DNA of 64,000 nucleotides from contig JANBVO010000006.1 of NCBI GenBank assembly GCA_030052745.1, positions 124,001-188,000 on the forward strand, in the 5' to 3' direction. The notes under the pieces are model-generated. The model worked only from the letters and a program-made list of their open reading frames with translations. It was not told the origin of the DNA and did no database searches. Of the stretch, positions 34,747-50,516 are shown in pieces. Source of the DNA: Pleurostoma richardsiae. Lineage: Eukaryota > Ascomycota > Sordariomycetes > Calosphaeriales > Pleurostomataceae. How positions within the stretch are numbered: position 1 is the stretch's first letter; each line of letters opens with the position of its first letter. The translations under genes and the position numbers were made by a program.

Positions 34747-37700
34747 GTTGCTCAAGAGAAGAACAAAGGATGCTGCCTGAGCGGATCGAACCGGGGGGTC
34801 GACAACTCGTTAGGAGGTGTGGCAGTCTGTTGCCAACAAGGCATACAACTCCTCAATGTTTCAAAAAGCAGTGAGAACCGAGTGATAGATGACCAGTGAG
34901 CGTTGGCCTTCAAGGCTGAAAGACACATTAGCGATCCTGTGCGTCCAGTGAGACCGACAAGCTGTGAGGTGCGAAGCAGATGGCTGAGATAAATGATGAA
35001 TCACATGGCCAAGACGTGGGTATGGCATTCAGCAAGGGTACCTAGGTGGTCTGAAGGTGGCCCGAGCTGAAGTACAGATAGATGCCAGCAGCTGTGCGAT
35101 AATGGTGGTTTGCTCACCTTAACTTGAGATTGTCGATGGAAAAAGAAAATGACACGTAATAGTCGATTCTCCTTGGAAAATTGGCTGTGAACCAATCGCG
35201 CAGTCCTGATGATGCAGGCGGCGAGAGTATTGAAGGTCTTTGAAGAATTGCTGTTGCCGCTAAGGTGAGCAGAGGGTGAAGTTGGTGTGGGCGGTCCGAG
35301 GGTGCACGGTTCAGATGAGCAACCGCGTACCGAATTTAGGCGCGCGCTCAACTACCTTGGATACTTAGACGTGACTAGAAGTGGATTTGACGGTATCCAG
35401 GAGTAACTTTTGTGAATTTCGTGATGGAAAGAAGTACGTCGACGTCGGAAATTGATGGCCGATGAAGTGATGTGACTGGTGCAGGGCAGGTGCCTGGAGG
35501 ATGACCCAAAGCCTATTTGTATTGCCACCAAAGTCTGCTCAGAGGGAAGGGGCGGCAGTGAGGGACCGTTTTGGGTTGTAGGTGCGTATTCAGCGCGGTG
35601 AAGTTTTGTGAAGACGTAGCGCAGGATGGATGCACTGATGCAGTGCCGTCGCCCTTGGTTGTGAGAAAGGTAGCTCAGTGCGACGTGACGTAGCACTGCG
35701 AGGCTCCTTTCATTCGTTGGGGATGGGTTGATAAGGGAAAGGCCTGGTGTTTTAGGGCTGATTCACAGTATTCGTGGTTGGCTAGGTAGACGTTCTCTCG
35801 AGGTGCCAAACGCGAAGCCGGAGTGGTCCAGGTCCCTAAGCACAGCCCTCTTGGTGCGCAGGACAATGCCGAGGTGCGGAAGACTTGATTATTCGTTCGA
35901 GTGTTCTGCCTGGGGTACTTTGAAGGGATCTCGCGATGCCGTTGCCGAAGAAGACGCCTCAGGGACAACAGGGCAAAGCACGCGGCTCGGTCCGGGTCAA
36001 GGTGGATCTGAAGCAGAGGCTGCGTTAGAAGCTGGGGTCTGTCATAGTCTGCAGGAGCTCGGGCACCACGAAGGGATGGAAATACCACGAGCGCACAATG
36101 ACGATAATCTCACACGGCAGATGGTGGGAGACTGCTCGCCTTCTCCAGGGCGTTGAGACGGCAAGTGGCTGCTGCTCGCCGTGCAAGATGCGTGGTGGTT
36201 TGGACTTGGGGGAGAGACTGGGTGTGCCTCGAGGCGCGGGTGTTCAAGTTCAAAAAAATGTCGGGGCGGCAGCACAGATGGGCCGAAGGCACGACCAGAA
36301 AAAGCAGGCATTCAACAACACCTCTTAAAAACACCGGCACACGTCCAGTGCAACAAACGCGAGGCGCTCGCCTCGGCACAGGCAAAACAGAACACAGACT
36401 GCCGCCCACCAAATTCGTCGTCACACTGAAAAGGAGCGCGAAGAAAAAGAACACACAACGTACCGTGGTGACGAGTTATTGTCCGCGCAAATGCGGTGAG
36501 CTTGGTGCAGGAGGGATCGGAGGAGAGAGATGACGCTGCAACGATGACGGTCGAAAGGGGTCTGAAAAGAATATAAGTGGGAAAAAGAAATAATTACCCT
36601 TGCTGGCGGTGCTAACGTGTCGAAAGTTTGAAACGAACGGTTAAGGTGGGAGGCGCATGGGTCGATTGGCCGAAACGATTGATGATGTACCCGGCAGGTA
36701 CACTATTCTGGGAGCTTTCCGACCCTCAGGTACCGGCTAGCAGGGCTTCCAGGGGGGGCTTGTTGCCAGGCTTGGAAGACGGAGGCCGGGGTGTTCCTGA
36801 TTTGATGGGGCCCAGTGGGGAAACGGGACTTCCAAGGTTCCTCTTCAATGCGTCTTCCCCAGTTGCACGTTCTCTCTCCCCTCGTCGCCGGCTTCTGCAA
36901 GGACCAACCTGGGAGTCGCATCATGTACCTTCCTTACCTTTGCAGTCTTTGATAAATACCAACTTGCACTTACATCGACGGCTCTGCAGGATTGATTCCA
37001 AAGCTAGGCACCCATCAACAAGTCAAATCTGGACAAGATGCATTTGCAAGGCCACTAAAGGTGTAGGTAGGTACCTAACTTCCAGATTACAGATACACGC
37101 CTGCGGGACATCCGGTAAGCCAGGTACATACAGGTACCGGTGCGAACGGTGAGGCGCAGAAATTGCCCACTCTCCTGCCTCCGTTAACCAGCGTCATTCT
37201 CATCTTCCATGCTGTGGTGTACCGGATGTACTCCGGGAGTACATCTGCCGTCTGGTTATTCGTACATACGTCTGCCTCTCCCAGGCACAGAGAATTGATG
37301 GGAGTCGACGTGATGGGGAGCATTTTCCCCGTCACCCGTCTCCACCACGCTCATCCCGGTTGTACCTCGACTGCCTCACCTTGCGTATCTTCGTCCTGCA
37401 CTAGAGCTACCCAGGCCTGCATCCCAGCTCCTGTCGCGCAATGCTCTGTGGAAATTCCGGAGAGGACGACTCGCAGAGCGTGGCATCCGATGCTCCCGCA
37501 CATTAAGGAGCAGCTTGTGACGAGATCTCAAGGTTTTCATGGGATCGCTGCTGCGGGACCACCAGAGGCAATATGTGGTGTATTATACGGGGATATCGAT
37601 ATGGTCGGTAGAGAAGGTTGCAGCCGGCTCCAGCCTTTGCAACTTTGAAAGCGTCCTAGAGTGAGCAAGCCCTTGGCAGTACGTTCTTCACGCTCACAAG

Positions 37701-40700
37701 GCGTGCATACACAACGGCTCCTCTTGTCACATCCTTGACGGCTGGCTAATGATGTCTTGTGCCTATCTGCAGTCATGCAATGCAATTAGGTAAAGCGCCA
37801 CAGCCTCTTAAAATCATGGAATGCTTGAACAGTGGGAGAACCAACAGCACGCCGGCTGGACAGGGGCAGGAGGGTCAAGAGGATGGACGGCTGTCTCTCG
37901 GCAAGCCCACATTGATCAGCCTTAAAGTCAACGCAAGCTGGACCCGTACAGTATCTAGTAAGGTACGCACATGCCAGCTACTGTGCTACTCTATAACTAC
38001 CATTTCTAATGTGTATCAACCTCTGCTCTCCTTGAAGAAGCGGCGGCCTGGCAAAGAAGTTGGTCTAGGTAGTTTATGTCTCGCGAGCTGGGTTGTGTCC
38101 CAGCCTATTTGATCAGACTCGCAATACCGCCGTATGACAGACGCGCAAGAAGTGTCGCCTGCAGCCCCTTAGTTAGACTAGGCAACCCGTCTCCTGGCCT
38201 GTGTCGAAGAAGCAGAAATACGGTACTCCGCATGTGAAGGCTGCTGTCTCACTGCGCCTGATAACGCCCGGAGCTAGCAGTGACAGTCAGCGCAGGACAG
38301 AAGATGGCGCAAGAGGGGATGCGAACTTAGCATAGCCCGTATCCCGTCTTCTCGGCCGTCTCGTCCTTCTCGGCCTTCTCGGTTCGCCTTAGCTGCAGAG
38401 AGAGTCGAGCAGGAAAGATTGGGGGTTTACGGAGAGCATCCTGAGGGGCATCACGCTGGTTGGCTGCATGGGGAGGCCGATGGCCAGTGCATTGACGCAA
38501 GGGTGCGACAGCAGATTGGGCCTATACCGTATGCAGCAGGTTTCTCGAATGCTTCCAGAAGGAGTGGGGAAGGGGTGGGAGCCCTGGGAGCCCTGGAAGC
38601 CGTCTGGAAGCTGCGGAAGGTTTCGAAGGGGGCTTGAAGGAGACAAGGACGTGGTATGCTGGAAGCTGGAACAGGCCAGCTGCGCCGCAGTCACCCCTGT
38701 GACCTCCTGCGCCAAGCCAATGCGATCATCACCAGACAAGGGGGGCTGCCGGCGGTGATCAGGGGGTGGGCGGGCACTGGCCAATTTGCCAAAACGCGCG
38801 AAAGAGGGCACCGGAGCCATTCAGGACAGCAAAGCGGCAGGGAACGAGAAATTGCTCCTCGGACAGGCAGTGGCCCGTGTGCGACCCTCCCTGCATCCGA
38901 CCCATGCACGGCCCTCGCCGTCGAAGGTTTCAAGTGCTTCCATTCTGCCTTCCACGCAGGGGGGTTCCACTTTTTGCTTCTATTCTCTTCATGCCCCGTG
39001 CCCGGCTCCCCCGTCGACCACCTCACCAGGCGTGGGGACCTTTCCATGCAGGTTGATGCAGCCCATATCAGGTAGTCTGCCGACCAAGAGCCTGCGCCCA
39101 TCTCAGAAGGGGCATAGGCTTGCTGGCAGAGAGATGAGCAGAGGAGCTCTGGTCCGCCTTCTCTTTATCTTCGTCTCCTTTCGTCTGTCCTGCTATTGCG
39201 TAGGTAATCTCCGGAATCGCTCATCTGCCATGACCCTTCTCCATGCTTCTCGTTATTTTTGGACTGCTGCCAGCGCTAGTCACCGCTAGGCACTGAGACT
39301 AATCAATCTTCACTGCTTGTACCACCCAAGTACCGTGGTTTCCGATATGACGTCGCATGGCCTTCCCACGATCGCTATGGTCAGAAAGGGGCCTCATCTC
39401 AGGAAGAAGCGCTGCCGAGAGAGTCCAGCTGAGCTCAAGCAATCGCATTCCAAGTGGAGCTGCAGATTCATTGCAACGTATCTAACTGCCTTGCCTGATC
39501 TAGTCGTCCACTTAGCCACGGTTTCAGGTGAGGCATCTTCCATCATTCATCCATCGAGAAGGCTGTTCCTTTCAGCTTTACGGTGAAGCATATGCACCAC
39601 GGCAAGGCACCCCCCTCTTCAACTGCCAGCCCTGGCTTCTCCCGCCGCCTTTTCCGTATCTAATAGTCACTCTACGTGAGGGCCAACCAATCCGCAGTCG
39701 TCCCCTCTCGAGCGTGGCTGACTTGCGTGATCCTGCGGCTGCATCTCCTGCCAGCTACCAGGTCAAAAGATGCACTTTGAAGGGAAAGAGATCTGATTGT
39801 TCGCTTGGTACAATGCTCTTCTGGCGTCCCGTTCCTTTCCACTCTACCAGCAGACACTCCTAGCGCGGCATATCTTGCTCTGTGGCTTGCGGTTTAACCT
39901 GGCCCGACCCGGTTGCCTTATGACCGCCTCTACCCCGGAGCGATGACCCCCAACCCAATGCCCCGATTATCAAGGCATTTTCGTAATGCCCTACCATATC
40001 AGAAGGTTGCGCGGTATTCAGTAGTGTGGATGAAGCCTGCTCGGCTCTGGCCGACTTTGCCTTGTCGTTCTCCGTAGCAAACTAAAGTAAAACTACTTAA
40101 AGACTGGCAAGGAAAGCCCACATTACGACAGCTTTACTGAGCTCAAATATGACTTCTCTATATCAAAAATAGGGACGCCAGGCTTGGCTTGGATTACTGG
40201 GTGCATTGATCAGCGCAACTTGCTTCCTTGCCGCCAACCACGCACAGCATTTTCTCCTTACGCGTTTAAATTTCCGTAGCCGTCTCGGTAGGTGAGACAC
40301 TTAACTAGCGGGCGAACTGCCCTCACTATTGAAGGTTCTTGCCATTGCTTCAGGCTTCAGTTCTTTACTCTGTCCATGTCGCTCTTTCTCTTCTACAGAT
40401 ATCCATTGGTAGAGTGTCATCTAGGAGGAGGGCGAGTGTCTTCCCGGATGCTCCTGTACTGCGGGTGCGGAAAAGTTGAAAGGTACACCAACCGGCTCAC
40501 TCCTAGGCCGCTGATGCCAACCTTGCGGGGTGTCTGGGAGCTGTAGGCATAGTTGGGGATTTCCCGTGGAGCGAGTGGGAGGGTCGACCCAGCAGGAGCA
40601 ATGTGATGCTATCAACCGCCCGCAACTCTCATCGGGCGATCTGGGTTCGCGCTCTATTTTCCCCATTAGATAGAGAAAGCTGGTTTTGGTAGCTAGACGC

Positions 40701-41259
40701 TCGTAAATGTCCATAACAAGCTCTTGAATTACCCGAATGTGTAGTTAATACAGGTCTTTTCTCAAAGGTCATGCAGGAGACTTCCAAGTTAGCATTGGTA
40801 TGGATACCTCTTCAGAACTCGTACCAGCCGAGCAAGGACAGATGGCCAGGTCGCTGGACATGAGATCACGATCGCCCTTATAACCACATGCGCAACTCAC
40901 ACAGGACTAAGCTCCTTTTCTCCGCTGTAGTGCTGTAATCAGCCAGGGAAACCTAGCGCTTGCCTAGTTATTCCAGGCGTCACCTCGCGAACGTCGCGAC
41001 TGATATTTCGCAGTTAACTCTATAAAGAATGCTTTTTAACCAGACAATGCAGTGAGTCATACGCCTTTCTATGGAGGACCGAGATGAGAGTATACTCAGC
41101 GAGAAGAGCCTCGCGGCCAGGTGACTGTCTTCCCTTCTCCCGGAATCAGCAGCTCCTTCTTTTAACCAAGAGATAAAGTCGTTATGCAACAGCTTCACCA
41201 TTGGCCGTATCAGTCACACAGCATGACTAAGGCCACCAATCGAGGGGACTAGACGTCTT
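34747..41259. promoter_or_regulatory. 6.5-kb gene-free region upstream of the C2H2 factor
   Basis: No coding exon, tRNA, 5S rRNA or transposon is recognisable. The far side is the 3' end of the DHBP synthase gene, so the whole span lies upstream of the C2H2 gene only. Base composition is ordinary, not AT-rich as RIP-degraded repeats would be. It contains many short open frames, a CT-rich tract with CTTCTCGGCC-like repeats (38346-38385) and TAGGTACC-type motifs (about 35037, 37065-37082, 37120-37140). A long 5' leader with introns, or a noncoding RNA, is possible. Confidence 0.5.
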
Positions 41260-42034
41260 TTACGACGATCCGTTCGCCTCAAGCTTCCCCTCCGTCTTCT
41301 CCAGGTACGCAATCAGGTCCTCTATCGTGCAGACCTTCAGACCCCACTTCCGCGCGAACGCGATGCACCCCTCGCCCCTCAGCATCCCCGGCTCGGCCAT
41401 GACGGCCCGGCCCTCGACCTCCCGCCCGTCGTCGACCAGCTCACAGATGGCGGCGACCTCCCTCTTGCCGGCGAGCCTGCAGAAGTCGACGGCGGCCTCG
41501 GTGTGGCCGCTGCGCTGGCGCACGCCGCCGGGCCGGGCCCGCAGGGGGAACACGTGGCCCGGGCGGCGCAGAGAGTCCGGCGTGGAGTCTGGGGCGGCGA
41601 GCACGCGACAGGTGAGGGCGCGGTCGTGGGCGCTGATGCCGGTGGTGGTGGAGGGGTGCTCGGCGTCGACGGAAAGGGTGTAGGCTGTGCCGCGGGGGTC
41701 CGCGTTGCGCTCGACCATCTGGGGCAGGGAGAGGGTGTCGGTGCGCTGCGGGGTCATGGGTGCGCAGATCAGCCCGGAGGAGTGCCGCACCATGAAGGCC
41801 ATCTGCTCGGTCGTGACGGCCTCGGCCGCGATGATCAGGTCGGCCTCGTTCTCGCGGCCGGGGTCGTCGAGGACGACGATGAACTCGCCATTCCCTGAGA
41901 GACGGAGGGGTTAGTCAGAGCTTGCCCGGCAATTGCGGGGGAAGTGGGGACAGGAAGAGGGTCGTCTTACGGAAAGACTCGATAGTATCCGGGATAGAGT
42001 CGAATTGTGACCGGTCAATGGTTGTCGAAGGCAT
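41260..42034 (-). CDS. rib3: 3,4-dihydroxy-2-butanone 4-phosphate synthase
   Basis: Two exons, 41971..42034 and 41260..41894, encode 232 aa. The enzyme converts ribulose-5-phosphate to formate and dihydroxybutanone phosphate, the four-carbon precursor of riboflavin. Family motifs are the metal/acidic loop VLDDPGRENEADLI, RHSSGLICAPM, YTLSVDAEHPSTTTGISAHDRA and RPGHVFPLRARPGGVRQRSGHTEA. The monofunctional fungal C-terminus follows, ending in GLKVCTIEDLIAYLEK. There is no GTP cyclohydrolase II domain, as expected for fungi. The 76-nt intron has donor gtaaga and splits after ESF. The chosen ATG gives MPSTTIDRSQFDSIPDTIES, a typical short N-terminus. Divergent from the lysyl-tRNA synthetase gene. 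Confidence 0.94.
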
Positions 42035-43248
42035 GCTGGGCTCTGAGTGTCGTCTGGAGGTTTGGGAAGGAAGGCCGACGTGAAGTTGCTCTGCTCGGCG
42101 CAAGAATCAGGTGGAATGCGATCGCGAGGTCGCTCCGATGGTGGCCAGTCTCGGCTTTAGATCTGCGTTTAACAACCTGCAGGACAATTGCGTACAGAGG
42201 TGTCGGACCAGAACGGAGACAAATGAGGCTGAAATTGACGATATATACAGACTATGCTATTCCAGCTTGTCGTTCTCTTTCGTATTTACGAGTCAGAGGC
42301 ACATAGGATGGGGAGAGGCGACTGATAAAATAATGGGGAGGCGGCGGCCCCGCCAGCATGTGGAAGGGCCGGCTGCCGATGTCGTGCGAGATTCGAGACT
42401 TTCTCTCACCAAGGGTCCCTCCCGGCCCCTGGGAGGTGCTGACTAGCGCTGGGCAATCCGCTGAGTGAGCAAAGACATTCGACATTCCGAGACTCTCGGT
42501 GACTCTTCCCGAGAGACATTTGAACGTTTACGTAAGGTACCGGCCGGCTCTGCAGCAGCGATATGCTAGCAACTTAACCCTGATGACAGACGCTGACAAA
42601 ACTTGCCGCGCGGTACGGCTGGAAGCAATACACAACAATGGAGCTGCCCCACAGGAACCAGTCCATTGATTCTGTTACTGAGAGCGAAGGCCTTTGCGAA
42701 TGATGGAGGCTCTGGCGGAAATGAGGGCATGTTATGCGCCTTCTTCGACGTCGTCGTCGGACGAGATAATTGACGCCTGAGAGTCGAGTCTGTATGAATT
42801 GTATGCGCAACAGTCAAACAGACTGTTTAGACTTAGACTCAGTCACTCATACCTATTTAGAGAACACGGTTCAGCCCAAATTCCACTGCATCGATAGCCA
42901 CCGAGACTGTTTACACTTAGGCACAGTGTCTTGTATCATCGATGTCGGCTTCCCTTGACGAGATGTGAGACGTGAGAAGTGAAGGTTCTGATGTTGCAAA
43001 GGTTCAACCAGACACAGACTTGTGTGGCTTGACCCTAAGCGACGCCACACATGAGCAGCCACACAATTCTAACCCCACGCCAAACCCTCTGACTCTATCC
43101 CCAGTGAGTCAAGCTCGATTTGTTTACCCCGCCAAAATTTCTCTGCCCCTCGGTCTCCTGGAGTCTCGCACGACATTTCGAGATTCGACATTACGCTCAC
43201 CTCGATCTTCCGAAGCCCTCAATTGAACTACTTTTGTGCCAGGATACC
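42035..43248. promoter_or_regulatory. Divergent promoter: DHBP synthase / lysyl-tRNA synthetase
   Basis: A 1.2-kb gene-free interval. A 23-bp imperfect direct repeat occurs at 42821..42843 and 42905..42927. No coding exon is seen. Confidence 0.55.
42821..42927. repeat. Imperfect 23-bp direct repeat pair
   Basis: The units at 42821..42843 and 42905..42927 share GACTGTTTA-N-ACTTAG-N-C-N-CAGT, 20 of 23 positions identical, and are spaced 84 bp start to start. They lie about 320-430 bp before the lysyl-tRNA synthetase start. Function unknown. Confidence 0.7.
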
Positions 43249-45733
<2,485 letters not shown>

Positions 45734-46110
45734 ACGAAGATGTGGACAAGCTTGGAGCGCGTCTTAGAGAGGCTACTGGAAATCATGGAGATTTTCGCAT
45801 TTCAAAAGGTCGTTGCTGGGAGAAGGTATGCTGTCCCCTAAAGATAGAGTCGAGTTGTAGTACAGGTCAGGTCGAGGAATTCTATGATACATTGGCTGTC
45901 TAGCCTCCAGTCTCCCACTCTTTCATCCATCAGCATCCCCTCAAGCCGATCCATGTGAAATGGCTAGACGCCGACCACCTAGTTATGTCATTGTTGTAAA
46001 TACAGCTTTCTGAATGGAATAAGCCGGAATGGCACTTGGACAGTCTGCATTCCTTTCTTCTGCAAGTGGAGAATTGCAGCTACGCTTCCTATATGTATCG
46101 GGCAGGCAAG
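45734..46110. other. Convergent 3' region, LysRS / COX15
   Basis: 377 bp between facing stop codons. No gene seen. Confidence 0.6.
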
Positions 46111-47626
46111 CTATTTTATGGTCTTCAGTCTCTTCTGGACCAGGGCCAGAGTGGAGTTCGGTATCCGCAAGCGATGCCCCAAGATGAGCGAGCCGGTGAG
46201 CAGCGCCAGGGCGCCCGCCTGGTGCGCCGCCGCCAAGGGGATGGGGACGAGCCACAGCAGCGTCGTGATGCCGAGGGTGACCTGCGCTAGCATCAGGTGC
46301 ACCATCCCCATCGTCATCTTCTTGGGCCCGCGTGGCAGCGCCGCGGCGATGCCCGGTCTCCGGCTGTAGGCGAACAGCGCCAGGATGGCCACGCAGGTGG
46401 TCGTGGCGAGGATCCGGTGGTCCAGCTGCACCAGGCTGGGGTTCTCGAGCATGTTGCGCCACCACAGGTCCGAGTCGTCCTCCTTGCGGCTGTAGAACTT
46501 GTCCCACAGCTCCGAGCGGGGAGGTGTCAGCCCGTTGCCCATCATGGGGAACTCGTTGTAGATCAGGCCGGCGTCCAGCCCGGCCACCAGGCCGCCCGAC
46601 AGGGCCGTCACGAAGACGAGGGCCGTCAGCGCCGCCACGTACCGCTTGAAGGGCGCGAGGGCGGGGCTACGCAGCGAGGAGGCGAGCTTGGCGGCCGCGG
46701 CGGGGTCGGCGAGCAGGCGGTGCGAGCGCAGGACGCTCAGGCCGGCGAGCAGCATCCAGGAGTAGCAGACGAAAGCGGTGGCCAGATGGGTGGTGAGGCG
46801 GTACTGGGAGACGCGGGGGTGGGCGCCCTCGGCGAACAGGTCGTCGGTCAGGCCGGAGGCGACCATCCACCAGCCGATGAAGCCCTGGAAGCCGATGAGG
46901 GCGGAGATACCGACGAGGTTGAGGGCCATGCGCGGGGTCACGCGCCGCCGGGCGATGAAGTAGACTGTCGGCACGACGAATGTCAAGCCGATGAGGCGGC
47001 CCCAGAGGCGGTGCGTCCACTCCATAAAGTAGATCTTCTTGAACTCGTCGACATCCATGTGCGGGTTCAGCTTGGCGTACTCGGGCGAGGCGCGGTACTT
47101 CTCGAACTCGGACTCCCAGTCGGCCTGGGACATGGGCGGGAGAGAGCCGGTGACGGGGCGCCATTCCGTTATGCTGAGGCTGTTGCGGGGGGAAAGATAA
47201 AGGATCAGTCATCGTTGTCCAAGAGTATATGGCTGCAGTTGTTCCTTACCCCGACTCCGTCAACCGGGTCAGCCCGCCGAAGATGACGATCCCGAAGACG
47301 CTCGCGGCACTGCCGATGAGCCAGTACCCGACGGCCTTGGAGCTCGTCTCTGGGAACGCTCTCTTGGTCGCCTGGCCGGCCGCTGAGGCAGCAGGCTTAG
47401 CTGCAGCAGCGGTCGAGGCAGCGATCTTGCTGCTCAGGGCGCCCATGGGCGACTGCGCTTGCACCGACTGCGCGGTCGCGTAGCCTCGGGATCGTACGAT
47501 ATCGCCGATACGCGATGATGGCGTGAAGAACCTCCTGTGCTCCTTGCGGAGGCATTGGCTGCAGACAAAGGGAGATTTGGAGAGCTGGAGGCCGAGCCTC
47601 CGCATCCCCGCCTGGAAGAAGGCCAT
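46111..47626 (-). CDS. cox15: Haem A synthase, mitochondrial inner membrane
   Basis: Two exons, 47250..47626 and 46111..47179, encode 481 aa. COX15 oxidises the C8 methyl of haem O to give haem A for cytochrome c oxidase. A mitochondrial presequence is followed by a short Ala/Ser-rich linker and eight predicted membrane helices. The four conserved haem-ligand histidines are visible in MEWTHRLWGRLIG, LTTHLATAF, LDHRILATT and AAHQAGAL. The first helix ends FGGLTRLTESG, and the join to LSITEWRPVTGSLPP across the 70-nt intron is highly typical. The intron has donor gtaagg. A large open frame on the opposite strand (46297..47286) is only a GC-rich shadow. Confidence 0.95.
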
Positions 47627-48172
47627 CTTTGCAGCTGCCGCACGAGAAGAGCTGGAAGAGGCGGTTGAAGGCTTCGGATAGTATCGAATGTTTTAAGAGT
47701 CCGTCCGGTCACGAACTTTTTGGAGGTGCAATTGGAGAAAGTGGGGCTCGCGTCTTCGGTGTCCGGACACAGGCGCTCGACGAATCAACGGCCCTCAATT
47801 CATCATCGCTCGACGACTTCGTCCGATGCAATTTCTCGCCCGACGACATTTGTCACGCTGTGCATCACTGTCAGGCATACAGCAATTGTCATCGACTTGT
47901 GTCGGCCTCGCGCCCTTTGAGCCAGACTTGGGGTCAAAGCCATGGCATCAACAAGCAGTCTATGGTCGTGGCCGGCGGAGCTTAGAGCAAGCAAGTATTG
48001 CTGTCCTTGATGAGGAAGTTGTCCCTGTTTTGTTTGCTGTGGCTAGGTGAACGGCGCTTTTATAAACGTCTTGATACATTCTCACTGTGCTTTCCTAAGA
48101 GAAAATAATCCATGGTCGCGAATGTCTATCAATACACTTGCTTCTTCCCTTTGCCTCCCCCTCCAAGTCGTG
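47627..48172. other. Intergenic: COX15 promoter and CDF 3' region
   Basis: 545 bp with no recognisable gene. Confidence 0.6.
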
Positions 48173-49941
48173 TCATGAACTTCCTGTGCCAGGCAGGATC
48201 TCCTCAATCTTCCTCTTTCCAGCTAGGATCATCTCCTTTAGGCTCTTCCGGTTCTTCTTTTTGTCATAGAGCGGCTTGTGCTCCTGGTTTATGTCGTGCT
48301 CGTTCTCATAGTCTACATGGACAAATGCTCGCTCGACGTCGGACAAGCCCTCGAGCTTTCTCTGCAAGGCCTGGCTCACATCATGCGAAACCCTGAGCGG
48401 AGTGTCCTGATCCATGACTATATCAACTTCGACATAATACTTCTGGCCAGCGTGGTATGCGCGGCACTGCCTCGAGTTAGAATGGATGGATAGCTTGCAG
48501 CTCGGCAGTTTTGACTCACAGTGTCGACCTTCAAGATCCTCGAGTCGTGGGTCATGGCCATATAGATGAGCTTGGATATGAACTCCCTCGGAGCCGACTT
48601 CCCCACGAGCAGCCATACTTGTTCAAACGCGTTTGAGACCCACGAAAATAGGATTAGAAGTGCGATGCAGATGGCGCCGATAGGATCTAGGTACCACACG
48701 AAGCGGTCGCCCACAATTGACATGATGAGACCGAAGCTGTTGACGGCGATGTCGTTACGGTGGTCGATGAAGAAGACATGAACTGAAGGATATTTGCGGA
48801 GAGCGAAGCAGTATACCATCAAGCTGGCCTTTGCAAAGACTGTCACTGTTTTAGCAGACACAACCCTCTATGGAAGAAGGAGAGCTGGGGCCTTCTCACT
48901 AGCAACGCCAACGATCACAATGGGAATAATGTCCAGCTGTTCGGAGTCCTGCTCTCCTTCCGCCAAACTCCGTCCCGATTCCACGAGAAGCTGGATAGCA
49001 ACCGTGGTCATCAATGCGCAAAACAGGATGACACCCATTGTCTCAATCCTGGTGCGACCCTACGAGGCGTCAGGCAAGTCGTCACAACCCAGCGTCGATA
49101 TCAGGGACTCAGTCACTTACCACCGGGTACTTGTACACACTTGGCCGGGCTGCCAACTTGGAGGTGATGAGCATCACGAAGGATGACACGAGATCCATCT
49201 ATCATTCTACAATGAGTTGTTGCTGCGACTGCTGGAGTGGAAGTTGACTTACAAAGGCATCCGCAGCCGTGGCGAACAGCGACAACGAACCCGTCGCAAT
49301 GGCAGCATATAGTTGGATGATGAAGAGGCAGAGGTTGACAGTGAAGGATGCATATACTGCAAATTTGATTTTAGGCCCCATGCGAACATCTTCCTCGACT
49401 TGCAGCCGCTCTTCGTCACCAGCACCGAGGAATTGATCGATAAGATCATTCTGTCGGGTATAGTATTTCTTCAATTTCTTTTTGTTGCCCTTTGGATGGT
49501 CGATCTTCATCTGGCGTTGGGTGACATTGTCCCGTCTATGCCGGCCAAAGTCCATGGGATCGGACGGGTTGATCTCAAGCGCAGATGCAAGCCCAAGAGA
49601 CTCGGCAGTGCCGCCCGTCCCCGAAGAGGCCGATGAGGCCTCGGCAGGGTTGACCTTCTCAAGATGATTCTCGGAACTATCTTTTTCATCCCGACTACGC
49701 TCAATTGTCGCCGATGGGATAGAGCCATTGCGGGCAACAGCAGGAGTGTTTGCTTACGCCTTGTCAGTAATGCCTGCTATTCAAAGGAGTTAAGACCAAG
49801 ACTGGTCTTAGGATTGGCAGTGGAAGAAACATTCGAAACACTTCCGGATGCCGGATGCCGTGGAGAATCAAGAGATTTGAGCCAAACTTAGAATCACTTA
49901 CCCACCGGCTGCGAATCGTTCTGCGACTCTGGCTGGGCCAT
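48173..49941 (-). CDS. Cation diffusion facilitator, Mn-type
   Basis: Six exons, 49902..49941, 49253..49752, 49121..49198, 48900..49059, 48520..48845 and 48173..48466, encode 465 aa. Cytosolic N-terminal 110 residues are Ser/Glu-rich, then six membrane helices and a C-terminal cytosolic CDF dimerisation domain (CRAYHAGQKYYVEVDIVMDQ). The metal-binding motifs are DxxxD in helix 2 (DAFMD, formed by splicing exon 2 to exon 3) and DxxxD in helix 5 (DHRND). Among CDF proteins this pair is characteristic of the manganese group, whereas zinc members have HxxxD; transport of Mn2+ out of the cytosol is therefore inferred. Intron 1 is 149 nt with a TTACTGAC branch; the others are 53-61 nt. Divergent from a ZIP transporter. 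Confidence 0.9.
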
Positions 49942-50516
49942 GTCTTTATTTCTGGGATGAATCATGCGACAGGAAGTGGATTGTTGTCTCTGGGGAGAAA
50001 TCTGAACCGAGTGATTTGCGAGCCAGGTCGGTTATAAGACCATCTCCAGTATGACACTGAAGGCGAAAGTGACCGCCACAGCAGCGTCACATACTAGGGG
50101 CTCTGGACGCCAAAGTGAAAGGCATTAGCAGGCGAGTGTGCCGCAAGTTGTGGTGCAGATGGAACGCCCAGAACGCACATCATTCACAGCTGGTTTTCTT
50201 TAGCGGAGCAAGAGCAACATGACCCCTTTTCTGTGTCTTGGCACTGGGGTATCGCATCCTGATGCCTTGGTAGCATTGCGAGCAACTTCTATTTGGAAGA
50301 TCCTAAGAAGGAAATCGCTGGACGTGCGATCATCCATGGAGTCTAAGCGGCTCCTCCTGCGGTTATGCTTTCCAAATTCCCCCATTGGTTACGGGCATTG
50401 TTTCAAGCCAGAGCGGGAGGCTCAATAGCCGCAGCAGACGGTTGCATTTCCAGGCCTTGCATTGGCATGCCAAGAGCGCTGAGCATCCACTCCCTCCAAG
50501 CACTCCGCAGAAACAT

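Noticed and set aside
46297-47286. 329-aa plus-strand open frame opposite COX15
   Set aside because: It is a GC-rich antisense shadow; its His/Gln/Gly/Val/Glu composition and the strong COX15 match on the other strand exclude it.
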